Shown: positions 25,653 through 35,690, counted from the stretch's first letter. The stretch: 64,000 bases of DNA from Mucilaginibacter sp. (GCA_028288305.1 JAQBOA010000026.1:36499-100498), one strand, 5' to 3'. Program-made: numbers and translations. Notes: a model not told the origin generated them from the letters alone.

Positions 25653-26406
25653 AATAGCAAAGGAAGCGGGAGCGTTTATAAGAGAACAACGGAAAACTTT
25701 TAGTCCTGATAAAATTGAAATTAAAGGGCTGAATGACCTTGTATCGTATGTAGACAAAACTGCCGAGCAATTAATTGTTGCTGGTTTGCAAAAAGTTTTA
25801 CCCGAAGCAGGGTTTATTACTGAAGAAAAGACCATCAATAAAACCGGTGACAGGTATAATTGGATAATTGACCCGCTTGATGGTACAACCAATTTTATAC
25901 ATGGTTTACCTGTTTATTCTGTTAGTATTGCTTTACAGGAATATGATAAACTTATTGTTGGTGTTGTATATGAAATAAACCAGGACGAATGTTTTTATGC
26001 CTGGGAAAATTCTCCTGCCTATCTTAATGATAGTGAAATCAAAGTAAGCAGTACTCCAACCATTAATAAAAGTTTATTAGCTACAGGTTTTCCATATTAC
26101 GATTTTAGCAAGCAGCAAACCTATATTAATTTGTTTACCGAATTAATGAAAAGCTGCCATGGCTTAAGGCGCTTAGGATCAGCAGCCGTAGACCTCGCTT
26201 ATACTGCCTGCGGAAGATTTGATGGATATTATGAATATAATTTAAACGCCTGGGATGTAGCAGCAGGCATTTTAATAGTGCGACAAGCAGGTGGAGATGT
26301 TATAAATTTTAAAGGTGGTGATGAATGCCTTAACACAAGGGAGTTACTGGCAACTAATGGCAAAATCACCAAAGAGATGTTACAAACCATCCAAAAATAT
26401 TTTTAA
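25618..26406 (+). CDS. Inositol monophosphatase family protein
   Basis: Mg-dependent phosphatase (SuhB/CysQ/FBPase superfamily). The metal-binding motif DPLDGTTNF is at about 84-92 and the second motif WDVAAG near 223. ATG 25618 gives 262 residues, the normal length; an extension to 25561 would lie wholly inside gtrA. Substrate may be inositol phosphate or a related sugar phosphate; adenosine bisphosphate (CysQ role) is also possible. Confidence 0.92.
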   Translation: MQQEKVARQVIEIAKEAGAFIREQRKTFSPDKIEIKGLNDLVSYVDKTAEQLIVAGLQKVLPEAGFITEEKTINKTGDRYNWIIDPLDGTTNFIHGLPVYSVSIALQEYDKLIVGVVYEINQDECFYAWENSPAYLNDSEIKVSSTPTINKSLLATGFPYYDFSKQQTYINLFTELMKSCHGLRRLGSAAVDLAYTACGRFDGYYEYNLNAWDVAAGILIVRQAGGDVINFKGGDECLNTRELLATNGKITKEMLQTIQKYF

Positions 26407-26408
26407 GG

Positions 26409-26497
26409 TGATTACATTGATTTTTCGAAAGTGATTACACCGATTATTATAGGCAATCAGTGTAATCAAAAAATAAAATCGGTGTAATCCTATAATT
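26409..26497. repeat. Inverted repeat of GTGATTACA words
   Basis: GATTACACCGATT (26433-26445) pairs perfectly with AATCGGTGTAATC (26477-26489). Outer words GTGATTACATTGATT and ATCCTATAATTACAT extend the arms imperfectly. It lies between two convergent genes. Confidence 0.75.
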
Positions 26498-27047
26498 ACA
26501 TAGCCTCTGATACCACTTCTGTAACTTCGGGCACCATACGTTTCAATAAATTTTCAATACCTGCTTTTAGGGTAACAACTGAAGACGGACAACCGCTGCA
26601 TGATCCTCTTAATTCAACAGTAACTACACCTGCATCATATGATTTATAAGATATAGCGCCGCCGTCCTGTTCAACAGCCGGACGTACATAGTCATGTAAA
26701 ATTTGCTGTATTTTTACTTCAGTTTCCGAACCTTCAAAATTCCCAGCTTCTTCCTGCTCTTCTTCGTGAACTTTTAATTCCGATTCTACTGCGCCTTTTA
26801 CAAACTCTTTTAAAATAGGCAATAAATCATCCCAGTTATCTTCTTCAAACTTAGTTATGGTAACGAAGTTGCTTGCAAAAAAAACACCATTTACAAACGA
26901 AAACTTAAACAGCTCCTTAGCGAAAGGGGATTTTTCGGCGCTTTCTTTTGTTGCAAAGTCTGCACTGCCATTGATCAGCAACTTGTTCACAATGAACTTC
27001 ATTGTTGCTGGATTTGGTGTCGATTCAGTATATACGTTGATGTTCAT
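26496..27047 (-). CDS. Nfu-type Fe-S scaffold/carrier protein
   Basis: Carries [4Fe-4S] clusters to apo-proteins. The 183-residue protein has the Nfu N-domain (NVYTESTPNPATMKF at 4-18), an acidic linker, and the NifU C-domain with RPAVEQDGGAISY and the cluster cysteines C150 and C153 in GSCSGCPSS. Domain order and length match bacterial/mitochondrial Nfu1 proteins. Single gene on the minus strand. Confidence 0.94.
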   Translation of the reverse strand: MNINVYTESTPNPATMKFIVNKLLINGSADFATKESAEKSPFAKELFKFSFVNGVFFASNFVTITKFEEDNWDDLLPILKEFVKGAVESELKVHEEEQEEAGNFEGSETEVKIQQILHDYVRPAVEQDGGAISYKSYDAGVVTVELRGSCSGCPSSVVTLKAGIENLLKRMVPEVTEVVSEAM

Positions 27048-27142
27048 TTTATTTCTTCGATTATGGTATAATTAACAAATTTAAGCAGGTTTTTTATTTA
27101 TATACACATATTAAATTGTTATGACCCGTGAATGACTTTGAG

Positions 27143-27267
27143 ATGTGCAGATTACAGATGTGCGAATGTGCAGATGAAAAAAAATGAAAACGATCGACAT
27201 CAGTAATTTGCACATCTATAATCTGCACATCTGCACATTTAAAATTGCACATCTGTAATCTGCACAT
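27143..27267. repeat. Inverted repeat of GATGTGCAGATTACA words
   Basis: 21-bp perfect arms at 27143-27163 and 27247-27267 (starting ATGTGCAGATTA and ending TAATCTGCACAT), with further copies of GATGTGCAGA between them. The right end abuts the purB stop codon. Confidence 0.88.
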
Positions 27268-28610
27268 TAAATTCCTGTGTAATTCATCGGCGTTATTCTT
27301 TTAATTTCTTCTTTAATACTATCATTTACAGCTAATCCATCTACAAAATCGGCTATTACCTGTGCATTTACCTGCTGATTTGTACGGGTGAGTTCCTTAA
27401 GTGCTTCATAGGGATTTGGATATCCTTCACGCCTGAGTATAGTTTGAATGGCTTCGGCAACTACAGCCCAATTCGCTTCAAGCCCGGCGTTTATCGCATC
27501 TTTATTTAAAAGCAATTTATTTAATCCCTTTATGGTCGATTTAATAGCAATGAGCGTATGTGCAACGGGTACCCCGATATTGCGAAGAACGGTTGAATCC
27601 GTAAGATCCCGCTGTAACCTTGAAATTGGAAGCTTTGCCGCAAAATGTTCAAATAATGCATTGGCAATACCAAGATTACCTTCTGAGTTTTCAAAATCAA
27701 TCGGGTTCACTTTATGAGGCATAGCAGATGAGCCTATCTCTCCGGCTTTTATATGCTGTTTAAAATAGTTCATTGATATATACGCCCACATATCCCGGTT
27801 AAGGTCAATCAAAATGTTATTTATTCTTTTAAGCGCATCGCATTGTGCCGCAAAATTATCATAATGCTCAATCTGTGTAGTAAACTGCGATCGGCTCAAT
27901 CCTAAAACAGTATTTACAAAATGGTTTCCAAAAGATTTCCAGTCTATATTTGGATAGGCGATGTGATGTGCGTTAAAGTTACCGGTGGCCCCGCCAAATT
28001 TGGCCGAATAGGGTATAGGCTTTAACAATTTTAGCTGGTTTTCCAAACGCTCAACAAATACTTGTATTTCTTTTCCTAAACGGCTTGGCGATGCCGGCTG
28101 CCCATGAGTATGAGCCAGCATTGGTACAAGTTCCCAATCGGCAGCAAATTTCTTTAACAGATTAAGTAATTCATTAAAAGCCGGATAGTACGTATTGTTT
28201 AAAGCAAGTTTAAAAGAATAAGGTATGGCTGTATTGTTAATATCCTGGGATGTTAAACCAAAATGGATAAACTCCTTATATTTTTCAAGATTTAACTTGT
28301 CAAATTCTTTTTTGATAAAGTACTCAACAGCTTTTACATCATGATTGGTTGTTTTTTCTATTATTTTAATGCTTTCAGCATCTTCTTCGCTAAAGTTTTT
28401 ATAAATATCCCGTAACTTTTCTGCTACATTTTTATCAAAGTCTTGTAACTGGGGTAATGGATATTCATATAAAGAAATGAAATATTCAATTTCAACAAAA
28501 ACTCTATACTTGATCAACGCGTATTCCGAAAAGTATGCAGCCAGTTCGGAGGTAGTATTTCGATAGCGGCCATCAATGGGAGAAATTGCTGAAAGAGGTG
28601 TTAGCGTCAT
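27267..28610 (-). CDS. purB: Adenylosuccinate lyase
   Basis: Purine synthesis: cleaves SAICAR and adenylosuccinate, releasing fumarate. The family signature GSSAMPHKVNPIDFEN is present with the preceding catalytic loop; the N-terminus ALSPIDGRY-like (LSAISPIDGRYRNTTSELA) and the TTNHDVKAVEYF block also fit. 447 residues. The ATG at 28610 is preceded by a promoter element on the minus strand. Confidence 0.96.
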   Translation of the reverse strand: MTLTPLSAISPIDGRYRNTTSELAAYFSEYALIKYRVFVEIEYFISLYEYPLPQLQDFDKNVAEKLRDIYKNFSEEDAESIKIIEKTTNHDVKAVEYFIKKEFDKLNLEKYKEFIHFGLTSQDINNTAIPYSFKLALNNTYYPAFNELLNLLKKFAADWELVPMLAHTHGQPASPSRLGKEIQVFVERLENQLKLLKPIPYSAKFGGATGNFNAHHIAYPNIDWKSFGNHFVNTVLGLSRSQFTTQIEHYDNFAAQCDALKRINNILIDLNRDMWAYISMNYFKQHIKAGEIGSSAMPHKVNPIDFENSEGNLGIANALFEHFAAKLPISRLQRDLTDSTVLRNIGVPVAHTLIAIKSTIKGLNKLLLNKDAINAGLEANWAVVAEAIQTILRREGYPNPYEALKELTRTNQQVNAQVIADFVDGLAVNDSIKEEIKRITPMNYTGI

Positions 28611-28617
28611 AATTTGA

Positions 28618-28625
28618 CAAAGGTA
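28618..28625 (-). promoter_or_regulatory. Promoter -7 element of purB
   Basis: TACCTTTG on the minus strand, 7 bp before the purB ATG, matches TAnnTTTG and predicts a nearly leaderless transcript. Confidence 0.5.
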
Positions 28626-28893
28626 ATAATTCAGCTCGATAGTGACAGGTTTTTAGTAGCAGTTGAAGCAACAGATAAATAACGCATCAAACAAATAAAC
28701 TGTCACTAATTATCGGTTGAATGGCTATAGGATGGCGCAAAAAGCCCTTTATATTGTCGTTACTTCCACCTGTTCATATTTTTTATTTGAAATAGTTTTG
28801 CTGAAATACATAATTAAATGAATATGAATTTCTGCTATTGCAAATTATAACTGCTACTGAATAAGAGTATGTCAGCTAAAGGTAAATTCGGTT

Positions 28894-28930
28894 GGAAACT
28901 TTGAAATCTAAAAACGTTTCCGTAGTTTTG
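28894..28930 (+). promoter_or_regulatory. tetR promoter with overlapping operator-like inverted repeat
   Basis: TTTG (28900-28903), exactly 19 bp, TAGTTTTG (28923-28930): an ideal Bacteroidota promoter. The inverted repeat GGAAAC (28894-28899) / GTTTCC (28916-28921) spans the -33 and spacer and is a good candidate for autorepression by the TetR protein. The ATG at 28938 follows the -7 box by 7 bp, so the message would be almost leaderless. Confidence 0.72.
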
Positions 28931-28937
28931 ACCCATA

Positions 28938-29555
28938 ATGTCAATAGTTCAAATAGAAAGAATAATAAATGGTGGAGAGGAACTGTTTTTGCAGGCAGGC
29001 ATCAGAAGTGTAACAATGGATGATATAGCCCGGCATTTGGGTATGTCTAAAAAAACAATTTACCAGTTTTTTAAAGACAAGGATGAATTGGTGATGGCTT
29101 TAGTAAAGAAAAAGCTTAAGGAAGATGAAGATCAGATGAATTCGATAATCAGCCAATCAGAAAATGTCATCGAGCAAATGATCAATATGATGAAATGTTC
29201 GGAAGAGATATTTTCAAGAATTAACCCGATTGTAATTCATGATATGCAAAAGTATTATCCTAACGCCTGGAAACAGTTTCAAAACTTCAAAGCGGAAGTC
29301 TTAATTCACAAAATGGAGCAGCTTTTAACAAAAGGAATAAATCAGGGATATATAAGGCCCGAAATTGATGTAAGAATAATTGCAAGAATGCACGTAAACC
29401 TGGTTGAGATGGGATTTAATAATTTAATATTTCCAATAGCTGAATTTAATATATGGAAGGTGCAAAAGCAATTTCTTGAACATTTTAACTATGGTATATG
29501 CACACTAAAAGGTGTCAAGTTATTAAATCAGCATAAAAATATTTCAAATGAGTAA
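28938..29555 (+). CDS. TetR/AcrR family regulator of the efflux operon
   Basis: Transcription factor, 205 residues. The N-terminal helix-turn-helix is seen at about 22-50 (VTMDDIARHLGMSKKTIYQFFKDKDEL); the remaining helical part is the ligand-binding/dimer domain. It precedes tolC-, hlyD- and RND-type genes on the same strand and probably represses its own promoter and theirs. The ligand is unknown. Confidence 0.93.
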   Translation: MSIVQIERIINGGEELFLQAGIRSVTMDDIARHLGMSKKTIYQFFKDKDELVMALVKKKLKEDEDQMNSIISQSENVIEQMINMMKCSEEIFSRINPIVIHDMQKYYPNAWKQFQNFKAEVLIHKMEQLLTKGINQGYIRPEIDVRIIARMHVNLVEMGFNNLIFPIAEFNIWKVQKQFLEHFNYGICTLKGVKLLNQHKNISNE

Positions 29556-29663
29556 TAAACTGCTGACATAGGGTTGTCAAACTGAAAATGATCTTTGCAT
29601 TGAACTTAAAATCAATAATAAAATAAGAAAAAACATAAACACTTAACATCACAATAATAAATA

Positions 29664-31013
29664 ATGAAACAAATATTTTTAATAATGTCCTTAATAGGTG
29701 TGATAGTCTCAAAGGGCTTTTCACAACAAACTCTGCCGGATAGCCAAATCTATAACTTTACTTTAGCCGACTGCATTAGCTACGCCTATACCCATCAGGA
29801 TTCTGTCGTCAATGCTAATCTGGATGTAAAAAGTGCCGGATATCATGTTAAGGAAATAATTGGACAAGGCTATCCGCAGATCAGCGGTGCGGCTTCGTTC
29901 CAGGATTATATCAAAATTCCGACTACACTAATACCGGGTGAATTTTTTAATCAGCCTGGCACCTTTATACCTTTAAAGTTTGGTGTTACCTATCAGTCAA
30001 ATTTGTCGCTAACAGCAAGCCAGATTATTTTTGATCCAAGCTATTTGGTAGGCTTAGCAGGACGCAAAACTTATAAGGACCTTTACAATTTTAGTTATAC
30101 GCGCTCAAAAATTACTACCAATGTAAATGTGACTAAAGCTTACTACCAGATATTGGTAAGTATTGAACAACTAAGACTTTTACAGGAAGATATCGATCAG
30201 CTTAAAAAGCAGGTCGACGAAACTGTTGCACAAAATAAACAAGGCGTTGTCGAGTTAATCGATGTGAACCGTATTACAGTGCAGTACAACTCATTGGTAA
30301 CAAAAAAAGAAAACACCGTTCGTCTCTTGACTTTGAATTACGAACTGTTAAAGTTCCAGATGGGAATGCCGATTCAGAGTAACTTATTATTAAAAGATAA
30401 ACTGGAAGATATTCAGTTGGATGCTACCGGGGCTGATGCAGTTGCTGATACCTCGTTTTATCGTAACCGGGTAGAGTTCAATCTATTGGAAACACAGAAA
30501 AAATTAAACGAATATGATGTTAAGCTCAAAAAAGGACAATTTTTGCCAAAGTTGACAGCAAACGCAAGTTACGCAGCCTCTTATCAAGACAATAGTTTTG
30601 GCAACCTGTATAAAACTGATTTTCCTTCAAGTTACATTGGCCTAACATTAAATATACCTGTTTTTACCGGCTTTCAGCATGTGAACCAGTTAAAGCAGTC
30701 TCAAATCTCCGTTTTGAAGGCAGAAAACAATCTGATTGCCACCAAAAACGCTTTGAGCCTTGAGCTTGACAAAGCACGAATCACCTATATTAATGGCTTA
30801 CAAACATTAAATGATCAAAAGAAAAACCGGGCCCTGGCAGCCGAAGTATTGCGTGTATCAAAGATAAAGTACGATCAGGGGGTAGGCTCAAGCCTCGAAG
30901 TGATACAAGCGCAAACAGCACTGCAGGATGCGGATAATACTTACATACAAGGTTTATATGATGCCCTGGTAAGCAAAGTTGACCTTGATAAAGCATTTGG
31001 ACGAATTAAATAA
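29664..31013 (+). CDS. TolC-like outer-membrane efflux protein
   Basis: Outer-membrane channel of a tripartite pump. 449 residues: a signal peptide (MSLIGVIVSKGFSQ region), then two outer_efflux repeats with long coiled-coil helices (about 130-230 and 340-440), typical motifs such as LTLNIPVFTGFQHVNQLKQSQ and VIQAQTALQDADN. It lies 108 bp after tetR and 28 bp before the adaptor gene. Confidence 0.92.
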   Translation: MKQIFLIMSLIGVIVSKGFSQQTLPDSQIYNFTLADCISYAYTHQDSVVNANLDVKSAGYHVKEIIGQGYPQISGAASFQDYIKIPTTLIPGEFFNQPGTFIPLKFGVTYQSNLSLTASQIIFDPSYLVGLAGRKTYKDLYNFSYTRSKITTNVNVTKAYYQILVSIEQLRLLQEDIDQLKKQVDETVAQNKQGVVELIDVNRITVQYNSLVTKKENTVRLLTLNYELLKFQMGMPIQSNLLLKDKLEDIQLDATGADAVADTSFYRNRVEFNLLETQKKLNEYDVKLKKGQFLPKLTANASYAASYQDNSFGNLYKTDFPSSYIGLTLNIPVFTGFQHVNQLKQSQISVLKAENNLIATKNALSLELDKARITYINGLQTLNDQKKNRALAAEVLRVSKIKYDQGVGSSLEVIQAQTALQDADNTYIQGLYDALVSKVDLDKAFGRIK

Positions 31014-31041
31014 AACTAAACCCTTATAAATAAAAGAAGAA

Positions 31042-32145
31042 ATGAAAAAAATATTATACATCTCAGCGATACTGTTTTTATCTGCTTGCGCAAATAAACC
31101 AAAAGATAAAGCAGCTGAACTGGCTGATTTAAAAAGTCAGGAAGCGGCTTTAAATGGAAAAATAACAAAATTGGAAACTGAGCTCGGAAAAAAAGATTCG
31201 GTAAAATCAACCGATGTAAGTACCTTTATTGTTAATCCTGGTAAATTTACCAATTACGTTCAGATACAGGGTAAAATTGATGCTCAGGACAATGTTATGG
31301 CATACCCGCAATCGCCGGGAGTAATAACTGCAATTTATGTTAAACCAGGACAGCGTGTTAGGAAAGGGCAATTATTGGCTCAACTGGATAACAGTGTTTT
31401 AAATCAGAATATCGCACAAGCCGAAACGCAGGTGAATTTAAACCGCACTTTATTTGAAAGGCAAAAAAATCTTTGGGATCAAAAAATAGGAACGGAAGTT
31501 CAGTTTTTACAAGCCCAAACAGCTTTGCAAAGTTCTTTGAAACAGGTCTCTTCATTACGCCAGCAAGCTGATATGTACCGTATAACATCCCCGATTAATG
31601 GTAGCGTAGACCAAATGGACCTTAAACTTGGCCAGGTTGCACAGCCGGGTAATGCAGGAATACGGATTGTTAATGGCGATATCTTAAAAGTTAAAGCAGA
31701 TGTGCCAGAATCATATGCTACAAGGGTAAACCAGGGAGACAATGTTTTAATACTTTTCCCGGATGCGCATGATTCACTAACAACTAAAATCTCGTTTGCT
31801 GCAAAAGTTATCGACGCTGCATCACGGAGCTTTGGCGTTGAAGTAAGATTACCTCAACACAAAACATTGCGTCCAAACATGACAGCTATTTTAAAAATTG
31901 CTGATTACTCAAAAAGCAATGCTTTGGTAGCTCCAATAAATGCAATTCAACGTTCAGAAGCTGGTGATTATGTTTTTGTTGATGAAAATGGCATTGCAAA
32001 AAGAAAAAATGTTAAGGTGGGAGCATCATACGGTGGTAAATCTGAGATATTATCAGGTCTTTCTCCAGGGGATGAGTTAGTAACCGAAGGTGCTAGTGAA
32101 ATTGAAGATGGCGACAAAATACGAGTTTTAAACCCAGTTAATTAA
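31042..32145 (+). CDS. RND efflux periplasmic adaptor (membrane-fusion) lipoprotein
   Basis: Links the RND pump to the TolC channel. Lipobox LFLSAC (Cys16) ends the signal peptide; a Lys/Glu-rich coiled coil follows (about 25-55). The lipoyl-like halves flank a helical hairpin (GVITAIYVKPGQRVRKGQLLAQLD and ITSPINGSVDQMDLKLGQ), with a beta-barrel and C-terminal membrane-proximal domain after them. 367 residues, normal. It precedes the pump gene by 18 bp. Confidence 0.94.
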   Translation: MKKILYISAILFLSACANKPKDKAAELADLKSQEAALNGKITKLETELGKKDSVKSTDVSTFIVNPGKFTNYVQIQGKIDAQDNVMAYPQSPGVITAIYVKPGQRVRKGQLLAQLDNSVLNQNIAQAETQVNLNRTLFERQKNLWDQKIGTEVQFLQAQTALQSSLKQVSSLRQQADMYRITSPINGSVDQMDLKLGQVAQPGNAGIRIVNGDILKVKADVPESYATRVNQGDNVLILFPDAHDSLTTKISFAAKVIDAASRSFGVEVRLPQHKTLRPNMTAILKIADYSKSNALVAPINAIQRSEAGDYVFVDENGIAKRKNVKVGASYGGKSEILSGLSPGDELVTEGASEIEDGDKIRVLNPVN

Positions 32146-32163
32146 TCTTATAATTAATCTGTT

Positions 32164-35100
32164 ATGAAAGATATAGATAAAGAATTTGGACCCTCAAGCT
32201 GGGCTATTGATAATAAAACAGCTGTATATGTAATTATATTTTTAATTACCGTGTTGGGTCTGGTAAGTTATTCCTTGCTACCAAAGGAAAACTTTCCAGA
32301 CATCGCACAATCAAAAGTATTTATTACTACCCCTTATGCAGGCCAGTCACCGCAAAATATTGAAACGCTGGTAAGCAGGCAATTAGAGAAACAGTTAAAA
32401 TCGTTAAAAGGCTTAAAAAAGGTAACATCCAATACTGTACAAAACGTTTCTATCATTACTTGTGAATTTAACGCCAACATTAATATACGCGATGCTAAAC
32501 AGGATGTTAAAGAAGCTGTAGATAAAGCTAAACAAGACCTTCCGCAAGGTGATAATAATTTACAGGAGTCGCAGATAACTGATATTAATGTTGCTGATTT
32601 ACCAATTTTATATATCAATATATCGGGTGATTATGATCTCAAAAAGCTAAAGGAATATGCAGATAACCTTAAGGATGATATAGAGTCAATGAAGGAAATA
32701 TCAAAGGTTGATGAAATTGGTGCCTTAACACCGGAGATTCAGATAAATGTTGATATGAACAAAATGACCGCTGCCCAGGTAAGTTATGATGATATAATTA
32801 ACGCAATAGGTTATGAAAACATCATTTCATCTGCCGGTACTATTAATACAGCAGGAATACAACGCAGTATTGATGTTAAAGAGGATTTTAAGAACGCTGA
32901 TGAAGTAGCCGCCATGGTGGTCAGAAATCCGCAAGGTAAAGCGGTTTATCTTCGTGACATCGCTGATATAAAAGATTCTTTTAAGGAGCAGGAAAGTTAT
33001 GCACGTTTAAAAACGAATGATAATAAGAACTTTAAAAATGTAATTACCCTTAATGTAAGTAAAAGATCAGGTGAAAATCTGATCGAATCATCCGACAAAA
33101 TAAACGCGCTCATACAGCAAAAAGAAAAAACTGTTTTTCCGAAGGGATTAAATATAACCGTAACAGGTGATCAATCGGATAAAACCAGGACAACGCTTAA
33201 TGATTTAATTAACACCATTGTTATTGGCTTTATATTAGTAACTATTATCCTGATGTTTTTTATGGGCAGTACAAATGCAATATTTGTAGCATTGTCCGTC
33301 CCGTTATCCTGCTTTATTGCCTTCCTTGTAATGCCGGCAATTGGCTTTACTCTAAATATGATTGTGTTGTTTTCATTCCTGCTGGCATTAGGAATTGTAG
33401 TGGATGATGCCATTGTAGTTATTGAAAATACCCACCGTATCTTCAATAATGGTGCAATTCCAATTAAACAGGCGGCCAAAATTGCCGCCGGTGAAGTATT
33501 CCTTCCTGTATTCTCGGGTACTATGACTACTCTTGCTCCATTTATTCCACTGGCATTTTGGAATAGTTTAATTGGACATTTCATGTTCTTTTTACCAATA
33601 ACCTTAATTATTACCTTACTGGCATCATTGGTTGTTGCCTATATTATGAACCCGGTTTTTGCGGTTGATTTCATGAAACCGCATCACGAAGGTGAACATG
33701 ATCATCCAAAATTTGATCGTAAGGTAAAACGTGCACTGGTATTTTTGGCTGTTGCTGCAATTATTGGATATTTAATAAATAAAGGGGTTGGCAATTTTGT
33801 AGTTTTTGCTGCTTTATTGTACTTGATTAATCACTTTGTTTTATTAAAGTTGATTGACGGTTTCCAAAAAAACTGGTGGCCAAAATTTCAAACCTGGTAT
33901 GCCAAATGGCTCGAAAGGGCTGTCCGTATTCCTTACTGGGTTTTGGGCGGCACTGTTGTATTGTTTTTCTTTAGCATAGGTTTCACTATATTCAGAGCAC
34001 CCAAAGTAGAGTTTTTCCCAGCCGGTGACCCAAATTTTGTTTATGTCTATGTAGCATTGCCCATTGGAACAGACCAGTCCTATACCAATGAAGTTGTTAA
34101 ACAATTAGAAAAACGGGTAGCCGACGTTGTAGAACCTGATAAGGATGTTGTATCCTCCATTATATCCAATGTTTCGGTTGGTGTAACAGACCCGCAGGAT
34201 GAAGACCAGGGTACTTATTACAACAAAGGAAAAATTACGGTTGCGTTTGTTGAGTTTGGTAAACGTAATGGCAAGGACACCAAAAAGGTTATGGAACGGA
34301 TCCGCAGGTCTGTTCAGGGAGTTCCCGGAGCTAAAATCGCCGTAGCACAGGAAAATGCAGGCCCTCCTGTACAAAAGGATATAAGCATTGAAATAGCAGG
34401 CGATAATTTAGATACCCTGGTAAAAACCGGCGAAAGGTTGAAAAAGTATATTGAACAACGAAATATTGCTGGTATTGAGCAGTTAATTCCGGATATTGAG
34501 AACGATAAACCTGAAATTGTTTTTGATATTAACCGCGAACGGGCTAACAGGGAAGGTGTAAGTACTTACCAGATTAATAAAGCTTTACTTACTTCCATCT
34601 ACGGCTGGAAAGCTGCCGATTTCAGGAATACAAAAGAAGACGATTATAAAATAATGGTTAGGGCTCAAAAAGATCAGCGTAAAGACATTGACGCTATCCG
34701 TAACCTTAAAATTACTTATCGTGATATGGCAACAGGTGGCGCTATCAGGCAGGTACCTATATCGGCTTTTACAGATGTTAGGTACACAAACACCTACGCT
34801 AATATTAAGCATAAACAACAAAGGCGGGTAATTACACTCAATTCAAATGTGTTAAAAGCATTTAATGCTAATGATGTAAATGCAAATATTTTAAAGGCCA
34901 TTAACACATTTAGAACCCCTGATGGAGTAACCATAAGGATGGGTGGCGGACAGGAAGACCAGGCAGCGGCCGCTACGTTTTTAGGAACGGCTCTTTTGGT
35001 TTCCTTCTTTTTAATTCTAATTATCCTTGTTTCTCAATTTAATTCTGTCGGTAAAACTTTTATTATCCTGAGCGAAATTCTATTCAGTATCATCGGCGTA

Positions 35101-35580
35101 CTGTTAGGCTTAAGTATATTTGGAATGACTATTTCTATAGTAATGACAGGTGTAGGGATAATAGCTTTGGCGGGTGTTGTAGTTAGAAACGGTATATTAT
35201 TAGTTGAATTTACTGACATGTTAATAGCACAAGGAGCTAGTTTACACGATGCTGTTGTAGAAGCAGCACGTACCAGGATGACCCCGGTATTACTAACCGC
35301 TACCGCTGCAATACTTGGATTAATTCCGCTGGCAATTGGCTTTAATATTGACTTTGGCGGTCTATTTACTTCATTTAAACCGCACATCTTTTTCGGTGGT
35401 GACAACGTAGCATTCTGGGGCCCGTTATCATGGACAATGATTTTTGGATTAGGTTTTGCTACCATTATTACACTGATATTAGTACCTTGTATGTATATTA
35501 TCCGCGTTAATTTAAAAGATAAGTTACGTGGAGGAAAGAAAAAAGTTAAAAAGGAAGAATTAGAAGCTGCAGCTGTTTAA
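32164..35580 (+). CDS. RND efflux transporter permease (AcrB/HAE type)
   Basis: Proton-driven inner-membrane pump of 1138 residues with the expected 12 membrane helices and two large periplasmic loops. The proton-relay aspartates are in TM4 (GIVVDDAIVVIENTHR), and TRMTPVLLTATAAILGLIPLA is the second-half signature. The PRxP-like N-terminal helix is followed by LLPKENFPDIAQSKV. An extra soluble insert (HHEGEHDHPKFDRKVKR, about 505-521) between TM6 and TM7 is charged and His-rich. The substrate (drug, dye or lipid) cannot be decided. Confidence 0.94.
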   Translation: MKDIDKEFGPSSWAIDNKTAVYVIIFLITVLGLVSYSLLPKENFPDIAQSKVFITTPYAGQSPQNIETLVSRQLEKQLKSLKGLKKVTSNTVQNVSIITCEFNANINIRDAKQDVKEAVDKAKQDLPQGDNNLQESQITDINVADLPILYINISGDYDLKKLKEYADNLKDDIESMKEISKVDEIGALTPEIQINVDMNKMTAAQVSYDDIINAIGYENIISSAGTINTAGIQRSIDVKEDFKNADEVAAMVVRNPQGKAVYLRDIADIKDSFKEQESYARLKTNDNKNFKNVITLNVSKRSGENLIESSDKINALIQQKEKTVFPKGLNITVTGDQSDKTRTTLNDLINTIVIGFILVTIILMFFMGSTNAIFVALSVPLSCFIAFLVMPAIGFTLNMIVLFSFLLALGIVVDDAIVVIENTHRIFNNGAIPIKQAAKIAAGEVFLPVFSGTMTTLAPFIPLAFWNSLIGHFMFFLPITLIITLLASLVVAYIMNPVFAVDFMKPHHEGEHDHPKFDRKVKRALVFLAVAAIIGYLINKGVGNFVVFAALLYLINHFVLLKLIDGFQKNWWPKFQTWYAKWLERAVRIPYWVLGGTVVLFFFSIGFTIFRAPKVEFFPAGDPNFVYVYVALPIGTDQSYTNEVVKQLEKRVADVVEPDKDVVSSIISNVSVGVTDPQDEDQGTYYNKGKITVAFVEFGKRNGKDTKKVMERIRRSVQGVPGAKIAVAQENAGPPVQKDISIEIAGDNLDTLVKTGERLKKYIEQRNIAGIEQLIPDIENDKPEIVFDINRERANREGVSTYQINKALLTSIYGWKAADFRNTKEDDYKIMVRAQKDQRKDIDAIRNLKITYRDMATGGAIRQVPISAFTDVRYTNTYANIKHKQQRRVITLNSNVLKAFNANDVNANILKAINTFRTPDGVTIRMGGGQEDQAAAATFLGTALLVSFFLILIILVSQFNSVGKTFIILSEILFSIIGVLLGLSIFGMTISIVMTGVGIIALAGVVVRNGILLVEFTDMLIAQGASLHDAVVEAARTRMTPVLLTATAAILGLIPLAIGFNIDFGGLFTSFKPHIFFGGDNVAFWGPLSWTMIFGLGFATIITLILVPCMYIIRVNLKDKLRGGKKKVKKEELEAAAV

Positions 35581-35609
35581 TATCAATAAAAAAGTAGCTG
35601 TTTAATAAT

Positions 35610-35657
35610 AAATAACAATAGTGCGAGTTCCATAAAGGAATAGCACTATTGTTATTT
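35610..35657 (+). terminator. 15-bp perfect hairpin after the efflux operon
   Basis: AAATAACAATAGTGC (35610-35624) and GCACTATTGTTATTT (35643-35657) are exact reverse complements, with 18 nt between. AT-rich and followed by TTAATTTT, it may end the efflux operon, although the T-run is poor. It could equally be another intergenic palindrome. Confidence 0.55.
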
Positions 35658-35690
35658 AATTTTCATCCATGGACTGTAGACTAATTGACT

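Larger units (their letters stand above)
28611..28937. other. purB-tetR divergent intergenic region
   Basis: 327 bp between divergent genes. It holds the minus-strand box TACCTTTG (28618-28625) for purB, an inverted pair TAGTGACAG/CTGTCACTA (28640-28648, 28700-28708), and the tetR promoter/operator (28894-28930). No coding sequence is apparent in the remainder. Confidence 0.6.
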
